This document shows, piece after piece, positions 45,903 through 55,027 of a stretch of 64,000 bases of DNA. Origin of the DNA: Chloroflexota bacterium (GTDB taxonomy: Bacteria > Chloroflexota > UBA11872); the NCBI GenBank assembly GCA_022821645.1, contig JAJEDE010000015.1, positions 62,001-126,000 of the forward strand, given 5' to 3'. The translations under genes and the position numbers were made by a program. The notes under the pieces are model-generated. The model saw only the letters and a program-made list of their open reading frames with translations. It ran no database searches and was not told where the DNA came from. Each line of letters begins with the position of its first letter. Position 1 is the stretch's first letter.

Positions 45903-47072
45903 CTATACCCCGCCCAGACTAACCGTCTGAGTCTGGCCCGTGTCCGACGCCCTCCGGGCCGCCCAGGCGGTTTCGTGCATCCAGAGGCCGTCGTCGGCGC
46001 TGATGGGTGGTTCGCCGTTGCCCAGGCAGGCCTGGAAGAACTCGTGCTTGAACTGGTCGAACCCGCCGCTCACGCCGGTGTCGGTGAAGCTGAGGCGGCG
46101 TTCGGGCGCGGTGACGCCGGTGCCTTCGCGCGTGAACCACTCAAAGCCGTCGTCGGACTCGGGGTTGAAGCGCAGCCAGCCGCGGCTACCCCAGATTTGC
46201 AGGCCGTCGTGCTTTTGCGAGGACGGTGTCATGAAGCCGCCGGTGAAGGTGCCGACCATGCCGTTGTCGAATCGCAGGCTGATGGCGTAGGCGTCCTCGG
46301 CGTTGATGGGTTCGCCGCCCACGTTGTCGGCAAACCCGGCGACCTGGCGCACGTTGGCGCCGGTGATGTAGCGCATCAGGTCCAGGTAGTGACAGCCCAG
46401 GAAGATCAGGTGCCCGCCGCCGCGGTCGCGGTCGTACATCCAGCCGTCGGCCAGTTCTTCCCACAGCCAGGTGCGCGGGTGCTCGGCCACGTAGTGCACC
46501 TGCATGCCGAACAGCCGCCCCAGCGCGCCGCTCTGCACGACCTGCCGAGCCTCGCGCACCGCCGCCAGGCCGCGCATGTTGAAGGCGACGCAGAGGTGGG
46601 CGGACGAGCGATTCGCCACATCGACAACGCGCCGATAGTCCTCGATGCGCCCGCAGGCCGGCTTCTCGTGAAACACGTGGACGCCGGCTTCCAGGCAGGC
46701 GATCAGCACCGGCGGCATCTTGCGCGGCTCCATCGTCACCAGCACCGCGTCCGGCTTGTATTCGTCCAGCAGCCGGCGATGATCCGTAAAGCTGGCGACC
46801 AGCTTGTCGCCCAGGATGGCCGCGGTGTTGACCTCACGCCCGTACTTCGTCCAGCCGGGGGGCGGGCCGGATCCCGGCTCGTGCTCGCGGGCCTGCCAAT
46901 GCGGATCGGGCGAGGACCCGGTAATGGGCCGAAAGACGCCGGCGACCTGGCCGGTCTGGTCGGCGACGGCGACTTCGCCGACCTCCGGATGCTCGGCGCA
47001 AACATTGATCAGGCCGTCCAGGTGCCAGCCGGCGGGCTCGGCGATCAGACCAACGCGAAGAGTGTCAGACAT
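45903..47072 (-). CDS. Gfo/Idh/MocA-family oxidoreductase
   Basis: A 389-residue NAD(P)-dependent enzyme. The N-terminal Rossmann part (LRVGLIAEPAGW...) is looser than usual, but VHVFHEKPACGRIEDY (the conserved EKP catalytic-lysine motif) and GGGHLIFLGCHYLDLMRYITG (the His-containing active-site helix) are classic. Members act on sugars, inositols or related compounds. The gene stands alone on the minus strand; substrate unknown. Confidence 0.88.
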   Translation of the reverse strand: MSDTLRVGLIAEPAGWHLDGLINVCAEHPEVGEVAVADQTGQVAGVFRPITGSSPDPHWQAREHEPGSGPPPGWTKYGREVNTAAILGDKLVASFTDHRRLLDEYKPDAVLVTMEPRKMPPVLIACLEAGVHVFHEKPACGRIEDYRRVVDVANRSSAHLCVAFNMRGLAAVREARQVVQSGALGRLFGMQVHYVAEHPRTWLWEELADGWMYDRDRGGGHLIFLGCHYLDLMRYITGANVRQVAGFADNVGGEPINAEDAYAISLRFDNGMVGTFTGGFMTPSSQKHDGLQIWGSRGWLRFNPESDDGFEWFTREGTGVTAPERRLSFTDTGVSGGFDQFKHEFFQACLGNGEPPISADDGLWMHETAWAARRASDTGQTQTVSLGGV

Positions 47073-47147
47073 AGCGAAGTCTCGAGCTTGGCGGTGAGGC
47101 CGGATTGTAGGTTGCCCCGGTCCGCCGCTACGTCCTGACTCGCGGCT

Positions 47148-48491
47148 CTACTGGGAAGCGGCCACCGCTCGTCGACGCCGGCGCCGGTTGCGGCGACGCG
47201 GCCTGTCCGACTCACCGTTGGCCGACGGGGTCCGATCGGCGTCTGCCGGCGGCCGGCTGGCGCGGCGATTGGCGCTCAGGCTTTCGCCGGGCAGCACCTT
47301 GAGTCCACCCGCGCCGACCGTCGCGGCGGCGGCCAGGTCGCGCGCTGTCCGGCCGTTGGTTGAGCCGTTGTCGCCTTGAATGTCTCGCCAGGTTCGCCTG
47401 ACCAGCTTGCCGCCCAGGATGCGTTCGATGGCATTCAGGGCGCCCAGGTCCGCGCCGCTGACCAGCGTGATCGAGCGTCCCAGGCCGCCCATGCGTCCCG
47501 TGCGGCCGGTGCGATGGGTGAAGAGGTTCGGGTCTTCCGGCACGTCGTAATTGATCACCTGTCCCAGGCCGGCAATGTCCAGCCCGCGCGCAGCCACGTT
47601 GGTGGCCACCAGCACGTCGATGCGTGAACTGCGCAGACGCTCGATCACGCGGCTGCGCGCCTGCTGCGCCATGGCGCCCTGGATCGAGTCGACGCGTATG
47701 CCCGTACTCTTCAGCCGCGCGCCGAGGCGCGACACCTGGTGCCGGGTCCGTCCAAAGACGATCGTGGGCGTACCTCGTGTCTCGTCCAGGATGTGCTGCA
47801 CGGCCGCCAGGCGCTCGACCTCCGGCACGATCCAGACCTCATGGTCGATGTCGGGCCGGTCGTCCGGCTCGGTGTCCAGCTCGATCCACCTGGGATCGCT
47901 GAGCTGACGCTCGGTGATGCGCCGCACCCAGTCAGGCACCGTGGCCGAGAACAGCGAGGTCTGCCGGTCCGCCGGCGTGTGGCGCAGGATGGCTTCCACC
48001 TGCGGCGCCATGCCGATGTCGAACATCAGGTCGGCTTCGTCCAGAACCACGACGCGGATGGACCTGGTGCTAAGGCTGCCGCTCTCGATCAGGTCCAGCG
48101 CCCGGCCGGGCGTGGCCACCACGATCTGCGCGCCGGCGTCCAGGGCCTTGCGCTGCGGGCCATAGCTGACGCCGCCCAGGATTCGGACGACGCGCATGCC
48201 CAGGCGGGCGGCCAGCGGCTCGGTAACCGAGGCAATCTGCTCCACCAGTTCGCGCGTGGGCCCCAGCACCAGGGCCTGCTGCTCTCGGCTGTCGGCGTCG
48301 ATGCGTTCCAGCAACGGCAGCACGTAAGCCAGCGTCTTGCCGGATCCGGTGCGGGCCTGGCCCACGACGTCACGTCCGTCCATCAGGAGAGGGATGCAGG
48401 CGGCCTGGATTGGTGTGGGATCGGTAATGGACTGGTCTTCGAGGTCGTCGGCGAGATCTTGGCGAACTCCGAGGTCAATGAAACTAGCGAT
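47148..48491 (-). CDS. DEAD-box RNA helicase
   Basis: The Q motif (TPIQAACIPLL), motif I ARTGSGKT, Ia PTRELV, Ib TPGRALD, II DEAD, III SAT, V ARGLDIAG and VI HRTGRTGR are all intact. The C-terminal tail is rich in arginine. The first ATG (48383) lies after the Q motif, so the gene must begin earlier. In frame upstream there is no ATG, GTG or TTG, but ATC at 48491 has GGGAG 8 nt before it and sits just before the conserved SFIDLGV. I give that start (447 residues) as inference. Probably a cold or ribosome-assembly helicase. Confidence 0.87.
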   Translation of the reverse strand: MASFIDLGVRQDLADDLEDQSITDPTPIQAACIPLLMDGRDVVGQARTGSGKTLAYVLPLLERIDADSREQQALVLGPTRELVEQIASVTEPLAARLGMRVVRILGGVSYGPQRKALDAGAQIVVATPGRALDLIESGSLSTRSIRVVVLDEADLMFDIGMAPQVEAILRHTPADRQTSLFSATVPDWVRRITERQLSDPRWIELDTEPDDRPDIDHEVWIVPEVERLAAVQHILDETRGTPTIVFGRTRHQVSRLGARLKSTGIRVDSIQGAMAQQARSRVIERLRSSRIDVLVATNVAARGLDIAGLGQVINYDVPEDPNLFTHRTGRTGRMGGLGRSITLVSGADLGALNAIERILGGKLVRRTWRDIQGDNGSTNGRTARDLAAAATVGAGGLKVLPGESLSANRRASRPPADADRTPSANGESDRPRRRNRRRRRRAVAASQ

Positions 48492-48679
48492 GGGAAGTGC
48501 TCCCTGGATCAGGCACGCAAGCTCAACATGGCGATAGGCGCGCAGTTTCCGATGTTCGCGCGCACTGCTTTTTCTGCTGCGCGCGGTGGCTGGTTATGTT
48601 TCAACCATACCCTAAAGCCGTCGCGCTTGGTCCGGCCCCTGTGAAGTGGCTCACGCGGCGGCCGACGGATGGCTAACCG

Positions 48680-49573
48680 CTATCCCTCGTCCGTCCAGAC
48701 TTCCTGGAGCGCGAACCAGCTTGGGTAGGCACGACGGATCAGGACGGTCAACGCGTCGGCCATGCGCTGCACCCCGATGGCGATGCCCTCGGCGTTGGGC
48801 TCGAGATCCGAGAGTTCGACCTGATCCAGGAACTCGACAAAGACCGTGCCATCGGGCTGCCGCTCGATGGCCGTTGGGAGCATGGGCGCGCCGTTGCGCA
48901 AGGCCAGCCAGACCGGCCCGACCGGCAGGCGAGCCGTCCGGCCGCACAGCTCCACGTCCACACCCGGCCCTGCCACCGGCCGGTCGGCGACGAGCCCGAT
49001 GATGTCGCCGTTGCGCAACGCTCGCAGCAATGGACGGGCCGCGTTCATTGGATCGTAGAGCCGCGTGCCCGCCCCGCGCCTGACCCGGTTCGTCAGCAGG
49101 CCCAGCCAGGCCGGTTCCACCGATTCGCCGGCGCTATGAAAGGCGCCGTAGCGGCGCGCGCACTCCGAGGCGGCCAGGTCCCAGTTGCCCGCGTGGATGC
49201 CAAAGAGCACCACGCCATTTCCCCGGCGCTTGGCCTCCCGCAGCGTCGTCTCGTCAACGACCAGCCGGCGCCGCCGCCCCCACAGGTCGGGCCAGTGCAT
49301 GGTGAAGAACTCCGCCAGGTACTGCCCGTAAGCCGCATACACGCCCCCGGCCAGCGATTCGATCCGCGAGTCCGGCGCATCGGCCCCAACGACCACCCGC
49401 AGGTTGGCGCGCAGCCGCTCGGCGCGGGAACCCGCGCGTCGATAGACCAGCCGGCCAACGCGCGCGGCCAGGGCGTCGACGAGTCCGGCGGGAATCAGCG
49501 CCACTAGGCCGGTCGCCAGCAGCGCCAGGCCGTAGAACGCTGTGTCGCGGAGAGATCGCAATCGGTCAGTCAT
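48680..49573 (-). CDS. LpxL/HtrB-type lysophospholipid acyltransferase
   Basis: A 297-residue membrane-associated enzyme with an N-terminal helix (FYGLALLATGLVALIPAGLV) and the acyltransferase catalytic motif HAGNWD (HxxxxD). The family includes lauroyl transferases of lipid A and the mycobacterial mannoside acyltransferase PatA. With no lipid A genes in view, acylation of another glycolipid is as likely as LPS. Single gene on the minus strand, 188 bp upstream of the helicase gene. Confidence 0.85.
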   Translation of the reverse strand: MTDRLRSLRDTAFYGLALLATGLVALIPAGLVDALAARVGRLVYRRAGSRAERLRANLRVVVGADAPDSRIESLAGGVYAAYGQYLAEFFTMHWPDLWGRRRRLVVDETTLREAKRRGNGVVLFGIHAGNWDLAASECARRYGAFHSAGESVEPAWLGLLTNRVRRGAGTRLYDPMNAARPLLRALRNGDIIGLVADRPVAGPGVDVELCGRTARLPVGPVWLALRNGAPMLPTAIERQPDGTVFVEFLDQVELSDLEPNAEGIAIGVQRMADALTVLIRRAYPSWFALQEVWTDEG

Positions 49574-49630
49574 CGGCGGGCTGGCGCTGGGCCACTCTCC
49601 AATCTTCGACGTCTCCAGGCGGTGTCGATC

Positions 49631-49649
49631 CGGCGCCTTCGGGGCGCCG
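49631..49649. repeat. GC hairpin between two minus-strand genes
   Basis: CGGCGCC (49631-49637) pairs with GGCGCCG (49643-49649) around TTCGG. It lies after the DUF1761 stop and before the acyltransferase start. It may end the DUF1761 transcript; no T-tract. Confidence 0.4.
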
Positions 49650-49661
49650 CCCCTCGGACAA

Positions 49662-50084
49662 CTACGACCAGGCCGCCAGCAGCCCCGTCATGAGAATAAG
49701 TCCGACCAGGTGGTACGCGTTGTTGAACGCCCACAGGCGCAGTCCGCGGCCGGCAAAGACGTAGACGCCCAGGCTGGTGGTCGCCACGATCCCGACCAGC
49801 AACCAGATGCCCAGGATCACGCCTTCGCCAAAACCGGCCGCGCCGGTCATCTTGACCAGAAGGGCCAGCACGTAGGACTGCACCAGCGCGCCGATCAGCG
49901 TCAGTCCCATCGCGGGCCCCGACCCGCCGCCCTCGGCAATCTCCTCCTGGGTCATGCCCACCAGGCCCAGCCAGATGTCGCCCAGGCCGAACCTGGGTGC
50001 GTACCACCACATGCCGAGCGCCATGGGGATAAGCGCCGCCACCACCACGGCCACATAGTTCAAGTCGCCGGTCCAGAGGGTCAT
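49662..50084 (-). CDS. DUF1761 family membrane protein
   Basis: A 140-residue protein with four hydrophobic segments. The opening (NYVAVVVAALIPMALGMWWYAPRFG) and the end (WAFNNAYHLVGLILMTGLLAAW) are typical of DUF1761. No function is known for the family. ATG 50084 was chosen because the family start lies there; an in-frame extension to 50285 is not conserved-looking. Confidence 0.85.
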   Translation of the reverse strand: MTLWTGDLNYVAVVVAALIPMALGMWWYAPRFGLGDIWLGLVGMTQEEIAEGGGSGPAMGLTLIGALVQSYVLALLVKMTGAAGFGEGVILGIWLLVGIVATTSLGVYVFAGRGLRLWAFNNAYHLVGLILMTGLLAAWS

Positions 50085-50340
50085 GTCGTCTTGCCTTTCG
50101 TCGCACGCGGACGCACCGCCGCTCACGGTGTAGTCGGCGCCCACGCCATGCGTCAAGCGGTGGCGACCGTCGTCTCCTCGTTGAGCCGATCCAGACCCGC
50201 GGAACCTCGCGACGCTGAACGCAGCCTTTGTATCCTGTCCGCCGGCCGGACGCGGGCCCACGGGCCGTCCGGCCGCAACGTACATTCACCACGAGCCGCA
50301 GCTGACGGGCGGAGCGCAGCTCTTCCCGGAAGGTTGTGGT

Positions 50341-51723
50341 GTGGAACCGCGCTGGCTGTCGGCCGTTGTCGTGCGCTGGTGGTGGGTACTGCTGCTCGGC
50401 CTGGCCGCCGGCGGGTCCGCCGCCTGGGGCGTCTCGCAACTGGTCAGCCCCACCTACCGCGCCACCGCGACCATCGTCGTCAACCAGTCCGCGTCGCCGG
50501 GCACCGTCACGTATAGCGACGCCCTGCTCAGCCAGCAACTCGTCAAGACCTACGCCCGCATGGCAACCCAGCGGGTGGTGCTGGAGCAGGTTGCCGAGGA
50601 ACTCGACCTGGCCATTGGGCCGCCCGAGCTGGAAGATCTGCTGAGCGGCTTAGCGATTTCGCAGACGCAGCTACTGGAAATCCGGGCCGAGACGCCGGAC
50701 CCAGAGCTCTCGCGCGACGTGGCGAACAGCGTGGCGCGCGTGTTCATCGAACAGCAGCAGCCGTTTCTCCCGATCGGACGCGGCGATCAGACGCTGCGGA
50801 TCGCGCAGCCGGCGAACCTTCCAAGAGCCCCCATCGCTCCGCGCGTGGTTCTCAACACCCTGCTGGGCGCATTGGCGGGCCTGCTGGCTGCCGCCGGCAT
50901 TGCGGCGCTCGTCGAATACCGCGACGACACCATCAAGTCGCCGGACGACCTGGAGCGGCTGGGACTGGCATCGCTCGGCGTCGTCGGCGTTCTGGCTCCG
51001 GGCAAAGACCGTGTCCTGCCTGCTGGGCATTTGCCTCCGCCCGCCGCCGAGGCCTACCGCAAGATCCGCACCGGCATTGACCTCTGGGGTCTGCAGCCGC
51101 CGCTGCGCCTGCTGGTGACGAGCGCCGGCCAGGGCGAAGGCAAGTCGACGACCGCGGCCAATCTGGCCGTCGCGTTTGGCCAGGCGGGAAAGCGCGTGAT
51201 CCTGCTGGATGCCGACCTGCGGCGGCCCCATCTGCACCGGATCTTCGAGTTGCGCAACTCGCGCGGGCTCACCAGCCTGCTGGTCAACCACAAGGCCACG
51301 GCGCACGCGACGCTGCGCGCCACGGGATTCCCGTCCGTCCACCTCATTCCGGCGGGCGCCGCGCCGCCGAAGGCGGCCGAACTCGTGGCGTCCCAGCGCA
51401 TGCGCGCCGTCTTGGACGATCTGTCGGCACTGGCCGACATCGTGATCGTGGACAGCCCGCCGGTACTCGGGGTATCCGATTCCGTCATCCTCGCGGCCGC
51501 GGGTGGGGCGGCCTTGCTGGTCGCGCAGGCCGGCGTCACCAGGCCCCGGTCGCTGCTGCGAGCGCGGGACGCACTGCTCAAGACTGACGTTGTGTTGCTG
51601 GGCGTGGTCGTCAATGCCGCCGCCAGCCGGGTGACCGCCGCGTTCTACGGCGACTACGTCTACGGCGAAGACCCGTCGGGCGCCGGCGGCGCCGATGCCC
51701 TGAAGCCGCCGGTGCGTGACTGA
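50341..51723 (+). CDS. Polysaccharide chain-length regulator and tyrosine autokinase (Wzz-Wzc/CpsD type)
   Basis: A 460-residue fusion. The N-terminal Wzz part has two helices (about 15-35 and 180-200) enclosing a periplasmic domain. The cytoplasmic BY-kinase part has Walker A TSAGQGEGKST, Walker A' LLDADLRRPHL and Walker B IVIVDSPPV. Near the C-terminus YGDYVYGED is a short tyrosine cluster that could be the autophosphorylation site. GTG 50341 has GGAAGG upstream. First gene of the plus-strand glycan operon; such kinases control polymer length and export. Confidence 0.9.
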   Translation: MEPRWLSAVVVRWWWVLLLGLAAGGSAAWGVSQLVSPTYRATATIVVNQSASPGTVTYSDALLSQQLVKTYARMATQRVVLEQVAEELDLAIGPPELEDLLSGLAISQTQLLEIRAETPDPELSRDVANSVARVFIEQQQPFLPIGRGDQTLRIAQPANLPRAPIAPRVVLNTLLGALAGLLAAAGIAALVEYRDDTIKSPDDLERLGLASLGVVGVLAPGKDRVLPAGHLPPPAAEAYRKIRTGIDLWGLQPPLRLLVTSAGQGEGKSTTAANLAVAFGQAGKRVILLDADLRRPHLHRIFELRNSRGLTSLLVNHKATAHATLRATGFPSVHLIPAGAAPPKAAELVASQRMRAVLDDLSALADIVIVDSPPVLGVSDSVILAAAGGAALLVAQAGVTRPRSLLRARDALLKTDVVLLGVVVNAAASRVTAAFYGDYVYGEDPSGAGGADALKPPVRD

Positions 51724-52897
51724 GGGCGGCCCCGCGCCGGTTGGTCGCGGCGATCCAGGCTCCCCGGCTCGCCGCCACCGCGGGGCGCTCGCGGCGCTGT
51801 TGCTCCTGGCGGGAGCGGTCATCGGCTTCACGGCCCGTTGCGGGCTTGCCGCCCTGCTCGTCAACGTCGGGAATCTGGCCGTGCTGCACGGCGCCGACGA
51901 CCTGGCCGCTTCGGCGTTCGAGGCCGCAACCAGTGTCAATCCGGCCACGCAAGCCGCAAGCAACTTCCGAATCTCGCGGGCCCTCCTGCGGGGCGACTAC
52001 AACGCGGCGGCCGACGAACTGGTCGGGTTGCGCGCACTCGGTGGAAGTCCGCGCGGAGTCGCCGCCACGTCCAGCGTGCTGCTGCACCTGGAGGCCATCC
52101 TGGCCGAACGGGCGGGGGACTCGGAGCGGGCGCTGTCGCTAATCCGGGAAGCGGTCGCGCGTGTCGGCGTCAACGCGCCCGGCCCGGCGCTGCGGTTGCT
52201 GGACCAATTCACGCGGGAAGTTGCCGACCAGCCCTACGGCCGGGAGATTGTCAGCGTCCGGTTTCCTGTCGACCCTCGACGCAACACGTGCGGCGACGGT
52301 CGTCGCCTGGCCCAGGTACACCTCAATCGCAATGCGGTTGCCGCGGGTGGCCCGCTGCTCGTGGACCTCGAGTGGACGGATCCCAACGGTCGGACCGGGC
52401 AAACGCAGACGCGCCGGCTGCGCAACCTGGCGCCCAACGGCGCCTTCACCTGGGGCATTTCCGACGCCGACCTCCCCTTGGGGTTTACGGCCCATCCGGA
52501 TCCGTCCCCCGGCGCCACCGCCGTCTATGTCGGCGTCGCGGACCTGGACGGCCAGCCCCTGTCCGCTTTGGTCATGGACAACCGGCACGGACCGCCACGG
52601 ACCTCGCGTCTCCGCAGCGACTGGATTCCGGCAACGCCCGACGCCTGCTACCTGCTGGCCAGCGAGGTCTGGACTGGCGGCGGCAATCCGCACTTCGGAG
52701 TGACTCCGCGCAGTCCGGCCGGCGCGCTGGGGCCGGTGTTCGGGTTGCAGGGGCCGCTGGCGCAGGGCTGGCGCCGCGAGGCGCGGCTGGTTCGGCTGGC
52801 CCCGGATACCGAAGCGCTGCAGGTGTTCTTCTGGAACTTACGCGCCAGCCGCGCCGTGGCATTCAGCCTGGCGATCGTGGCCCGCCTGGATGCCTGA
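51716..52897 (+). CDS. Unknown single-pass membrane protein of glycan locus
   Basis: A 393-residue protein with a signal-anchor-like helix (about 24-43), a short helical repeat region (60-165) reminiscent of tetratricopeptide repeats, and a beta-rich C-terminal half (170-390). No family is recognised. It overlaps the kinase gene by 8 bp and the next glycosyltransferase gene by 8 bp, so it is made together with them. It is probably an external or periplasm-like component of the polysaccharide machinery. Confidence 0.7.
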   Translation: MTEGGPAPVGRGDPGSPARRHRGALAALLLLAGAVIGFTARCGLAALLVNVGNLAVLHGADDLAASAFEAATSVNPATQAASNFRISRALLRGDYNAAADELVGLRALGGSPRGVAATSSVLLHLEAILAERAGDSERALSLIREAVARVGVNAPGPALRLLDQFTREVADQPYGREIVSVRFPVDPRRNTCGDGRRLAQVHLNRNAVAAGGPLLVDLEWTDPNGRTGQTQTRRLRNLAPNGAFTWGISDADLPLGFTAHPDPSPGATAVYVGVADLDGQPLSALVMDNRHGPPRTSRLRSDWIPATPDACYLLASEVWTGGGNPHFGVTPRSPAGALGPVFGLQGPLAQGWRREARLVRLAPDTEALQVFFWNLRASRAVAFSLAIVARLDA

Positions 52898-54062
52898 ACC
52901 CGTCGCCCGAGCCGTGGTCACCGTGGCCATCGGCCGGACCTATGGGCTGTACCGCGTCGCGGAGGCACTGGCCGCTCGCGGCGCGTTGGTGCGTCTGCAC
53001 ACAACGTACCCGCGCTTCAGCCTGGCGCGGTTCATACTCCCGAGGTCGGTTGTGACGTCGTACTGGCCGCTGGAGGCGACGGCGCGCGCCGCCGGCCGGC
53101 TCCCGCTCGTTGGGAGGCGGCCTGAGATCGACCGGTGGCGGAAGGCCGGCTTTGACCGCCTGGCCGCCCGCGGGCTCCGGGACGCCAACGTTGTGTTCGG
53201 CCAGGCCAGCGCCTGCCTTCACACATTGCGCGCCGCCCGGCGCCGGGGCGCGGTGAGCGTCGTCCACCGAAGCTCGACCCACGTGACGTTCCAGCGCGAC
53301 CTGCTACACGCTGAATTCAGGGCGCACGGCCTCGCAGGCGACCCGGTGGACCCATGGGCGCACGACCGGGGGCTGGCCGAGTACGCCGAGGCCGACTACA
53401 TCCTCGTGCCCTCGCGCTTCGCCGCCCGTAGTTTCGCGCCTTACGGTGTGCCCCAGTCCAAGCTGGTGGTGGTTCCCGAAGGCGTGGACCCGACGCAATT
53501 CACCTTGTTGCGGGAGCGCACGTTCAACCCGCGGCGCTTCGTGGTCCTGGTGCTGGGGCGCGTAGGACTGCGCAAGGGTGTGCCCTACGTATTGCGGGCC
53601 GCCCGCGCGCTCGACCTTCCCGGGCTGGAAATCCGGCTGGTGGGCGCGCTGGAACCCGAAGGCGCCGCGCTACTGGCCGGTCGACCTGACCACGTGACCT
53701 ACCGCGGCGTCGTGCCCAGTGGAAGCGTGGCCGCCGAACTGGCGCAGGCCGACGCGCTGCTGCATCCGGCCATCGAAGACGGCTTCGGTCACAGTGTGGT
53801 GGAAGCCCTGGCCGCCGGGCTGCCGGTGATCGTGTCCGAGCACACAGGCGCCTCCGAACTGATCGCCCACGGCCACCACGGGTTTGTCATCCCCATTCGC
53901 GACGCCGCGGCCATTCAGGCCAGCGTCGAAACGCTGTACCGGAACCGCGAGTTGGCGCGTCACCTGGGGCAGGCGGGCCGCCGCCGGGCGGCAGCCGCCT
54001 CCTGGTCGGCGATTGGGACGCGCATCGCAGCCTGCGCCGACCGACTGGTGGCTGATGCCTGA
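52890..54062 (+). CDS. GT4-family glycosyltransferase
   Basis: A 390-residue GT-B enzyme. The C-terminal nucleotide-sugar region is clear (VVPEGVDPTQF, LGRVGLRKGVPYVLRAA, HPAIEDGFGHSVVEALAAGLPVIVSEHTGASELI). The EDGFGHSVVEA motif is the E-x7-E-like signature of family 4. It overlaps its neighbours by 8 bp on both sides in the plus-strand glycan operon. Confidence 0.92.
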   Translation: MPEPVARAVVTVAIGRTYGLYRVAEALAARGALVRLHTTYPRFSLARFILPRSVVTSYWPLEATARAAGRLPLVGRRPEIDRWRKAGFDRLAARGLRDANVVFGQASACLHTLRAARRRGAVSVVHRSSTHVTFQRDLLHAEFRAHGLAGDPVDPWAHDRGLAEYAEADYILVPSRFAARSFAPYGVPQSKLVVVPEGVDPTQFTLLRERTFNPRRFVVLVLGRVGLRKGVPYVLRAARALDLPGLEIRLVGALEPEGAALLAGRPDHVTYRGVVPSGSVAAELAQADALLHPAIEDGFGHSVVEALAAGLPVIVSEHTGASELIAHGHHGFVIPIRDAAAIQASVETLYRNRELARHLGQAGRRRAAAASWSAIGTRIAACADRLVADA

Positions 54063-55008
54063 CGCTCCCCGGTCTCCCCGCCCGCCGGGCGCGCCGGCGC
54101 CGCTCGTCTCGTTCGTCGTGCCCGCCTACAACGAAGCGCCGCGCGTTGCGAACATTCTCGACTCGATCAACCGGCAGACCCATCGGAACATCGAACTGGT
54201 ATTCGTCGACGACGGGTCCACCGATGACGCGCTGGCCCGCCTGGCCCGGCTCGCCGGAGACGTGCCGTTGCGCACGGTCCGCCATCCAGGCACTCGCGGC
54301 GTCGCCGTCGCCCGCAACAGCGGCGCGCGCATCGCGGCTGGCGACATCCTGGTGTTCATGGACGCCGACCTGGCACTGCCCGGCGATTTCACGGTCCGCA
54401 TCCTGGCCCATTACGCGGCCGGCGCTGACTACGTGCTGGTCGGTTCGCGGGTCGTCGACCGGTCACGGGCGCCGTCGCGTTACTTGCAAAGCGAGTACGA
54501 AATCGCCCTGGCCGCGCCGGAGTCGCAGCGGAGTTCCCAGGCGTTCTCGGCCCGCCGACGGGTCGTCCAGGCGGTGGGTCCCTTCCGCGAGGACCTGCCG
54601 CGCGGCGACGACTCCCAATTCGGCGAGCAGGTAATGGCGGCCGGGTTTCGGCGAGTCGAGGACCTGACCATCGAAGTCCTCCACGACCGCCCGCGAACTT
54701 GGGGCGGACTCCTGGCCCTCCAGCGCCGCCGCGGCCGGAACTTCGCCTACACCCGCCGAAACCTGCGGGGGCACGGCGCCGTCCACCTTCTGATGGCGGC
54801 GCTGGCGCGTACATGCCTGACCGTGCTGCAGATCGCCACGCTGGCCATGCCGTTGCGCACCGCCGTTCGCTTCGCCAAACGCTCGCCGCGAGGACCAGCC
54901 GACCTGGCGAGCTTCGCGCTGCTGGACGCCTCGGCGCGGGCGGCACGAGCCGTCGGTGTCTGGCAGGGCGTTCGCGAAGTGCTGACCGGGACTTACAGCC
55001 CCGACTGA
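54055..55008 (+). CDS. GT2-family glycosyltransferase
   Basis: A 317-residue GT-A enzyme: SFVVPAYNEAPRVANILDSI, VFVDDGSTDDAL, FMDADLALP (DxD region) and the late RGDDSQFGEQ. A C-terminal helix pair (ALARTCLTVLQIATLAMPL) may hold it at the membrane, as in ExoA- or PelF-adjacent enzymes. ATG 54055 overlaps the previous gene by 8 bp; an extended frame to 53884 is not conserved. Last plus-strand gene, convergent with the polymerase gene 20 bp away. Confidence 0.92.
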   Translation: MPDAPRSPRPPGAPAPLVSFVVPAYNEAPRVANILDSINRQTHRNIELVFVDDGSTDDALARLARLAGDVPLRTVRHPGTRGVAVARNSGARIAAGDILVFMDADLALPGDFTVRILAHYAAGADYVLVGSRVVDRSRAPSRYLQSEYEIALAAPESQRSSQAFSARRRVVQAVGPFREDLPRGDDSQFGEQVMAAGFRRVEDLTIEVLHDRPRTWGGLLALQRRRGRNFAYTRRNLRGHGAVHLLMAALARTCLTVLQIATLAMPLRTAVRFAKRSPRGPADLASFALLDASARAARAVGVWQGVREVLTGTYSPD

Positions 55009-55027
55009 ACTCGAAACGTGGCGCCGG

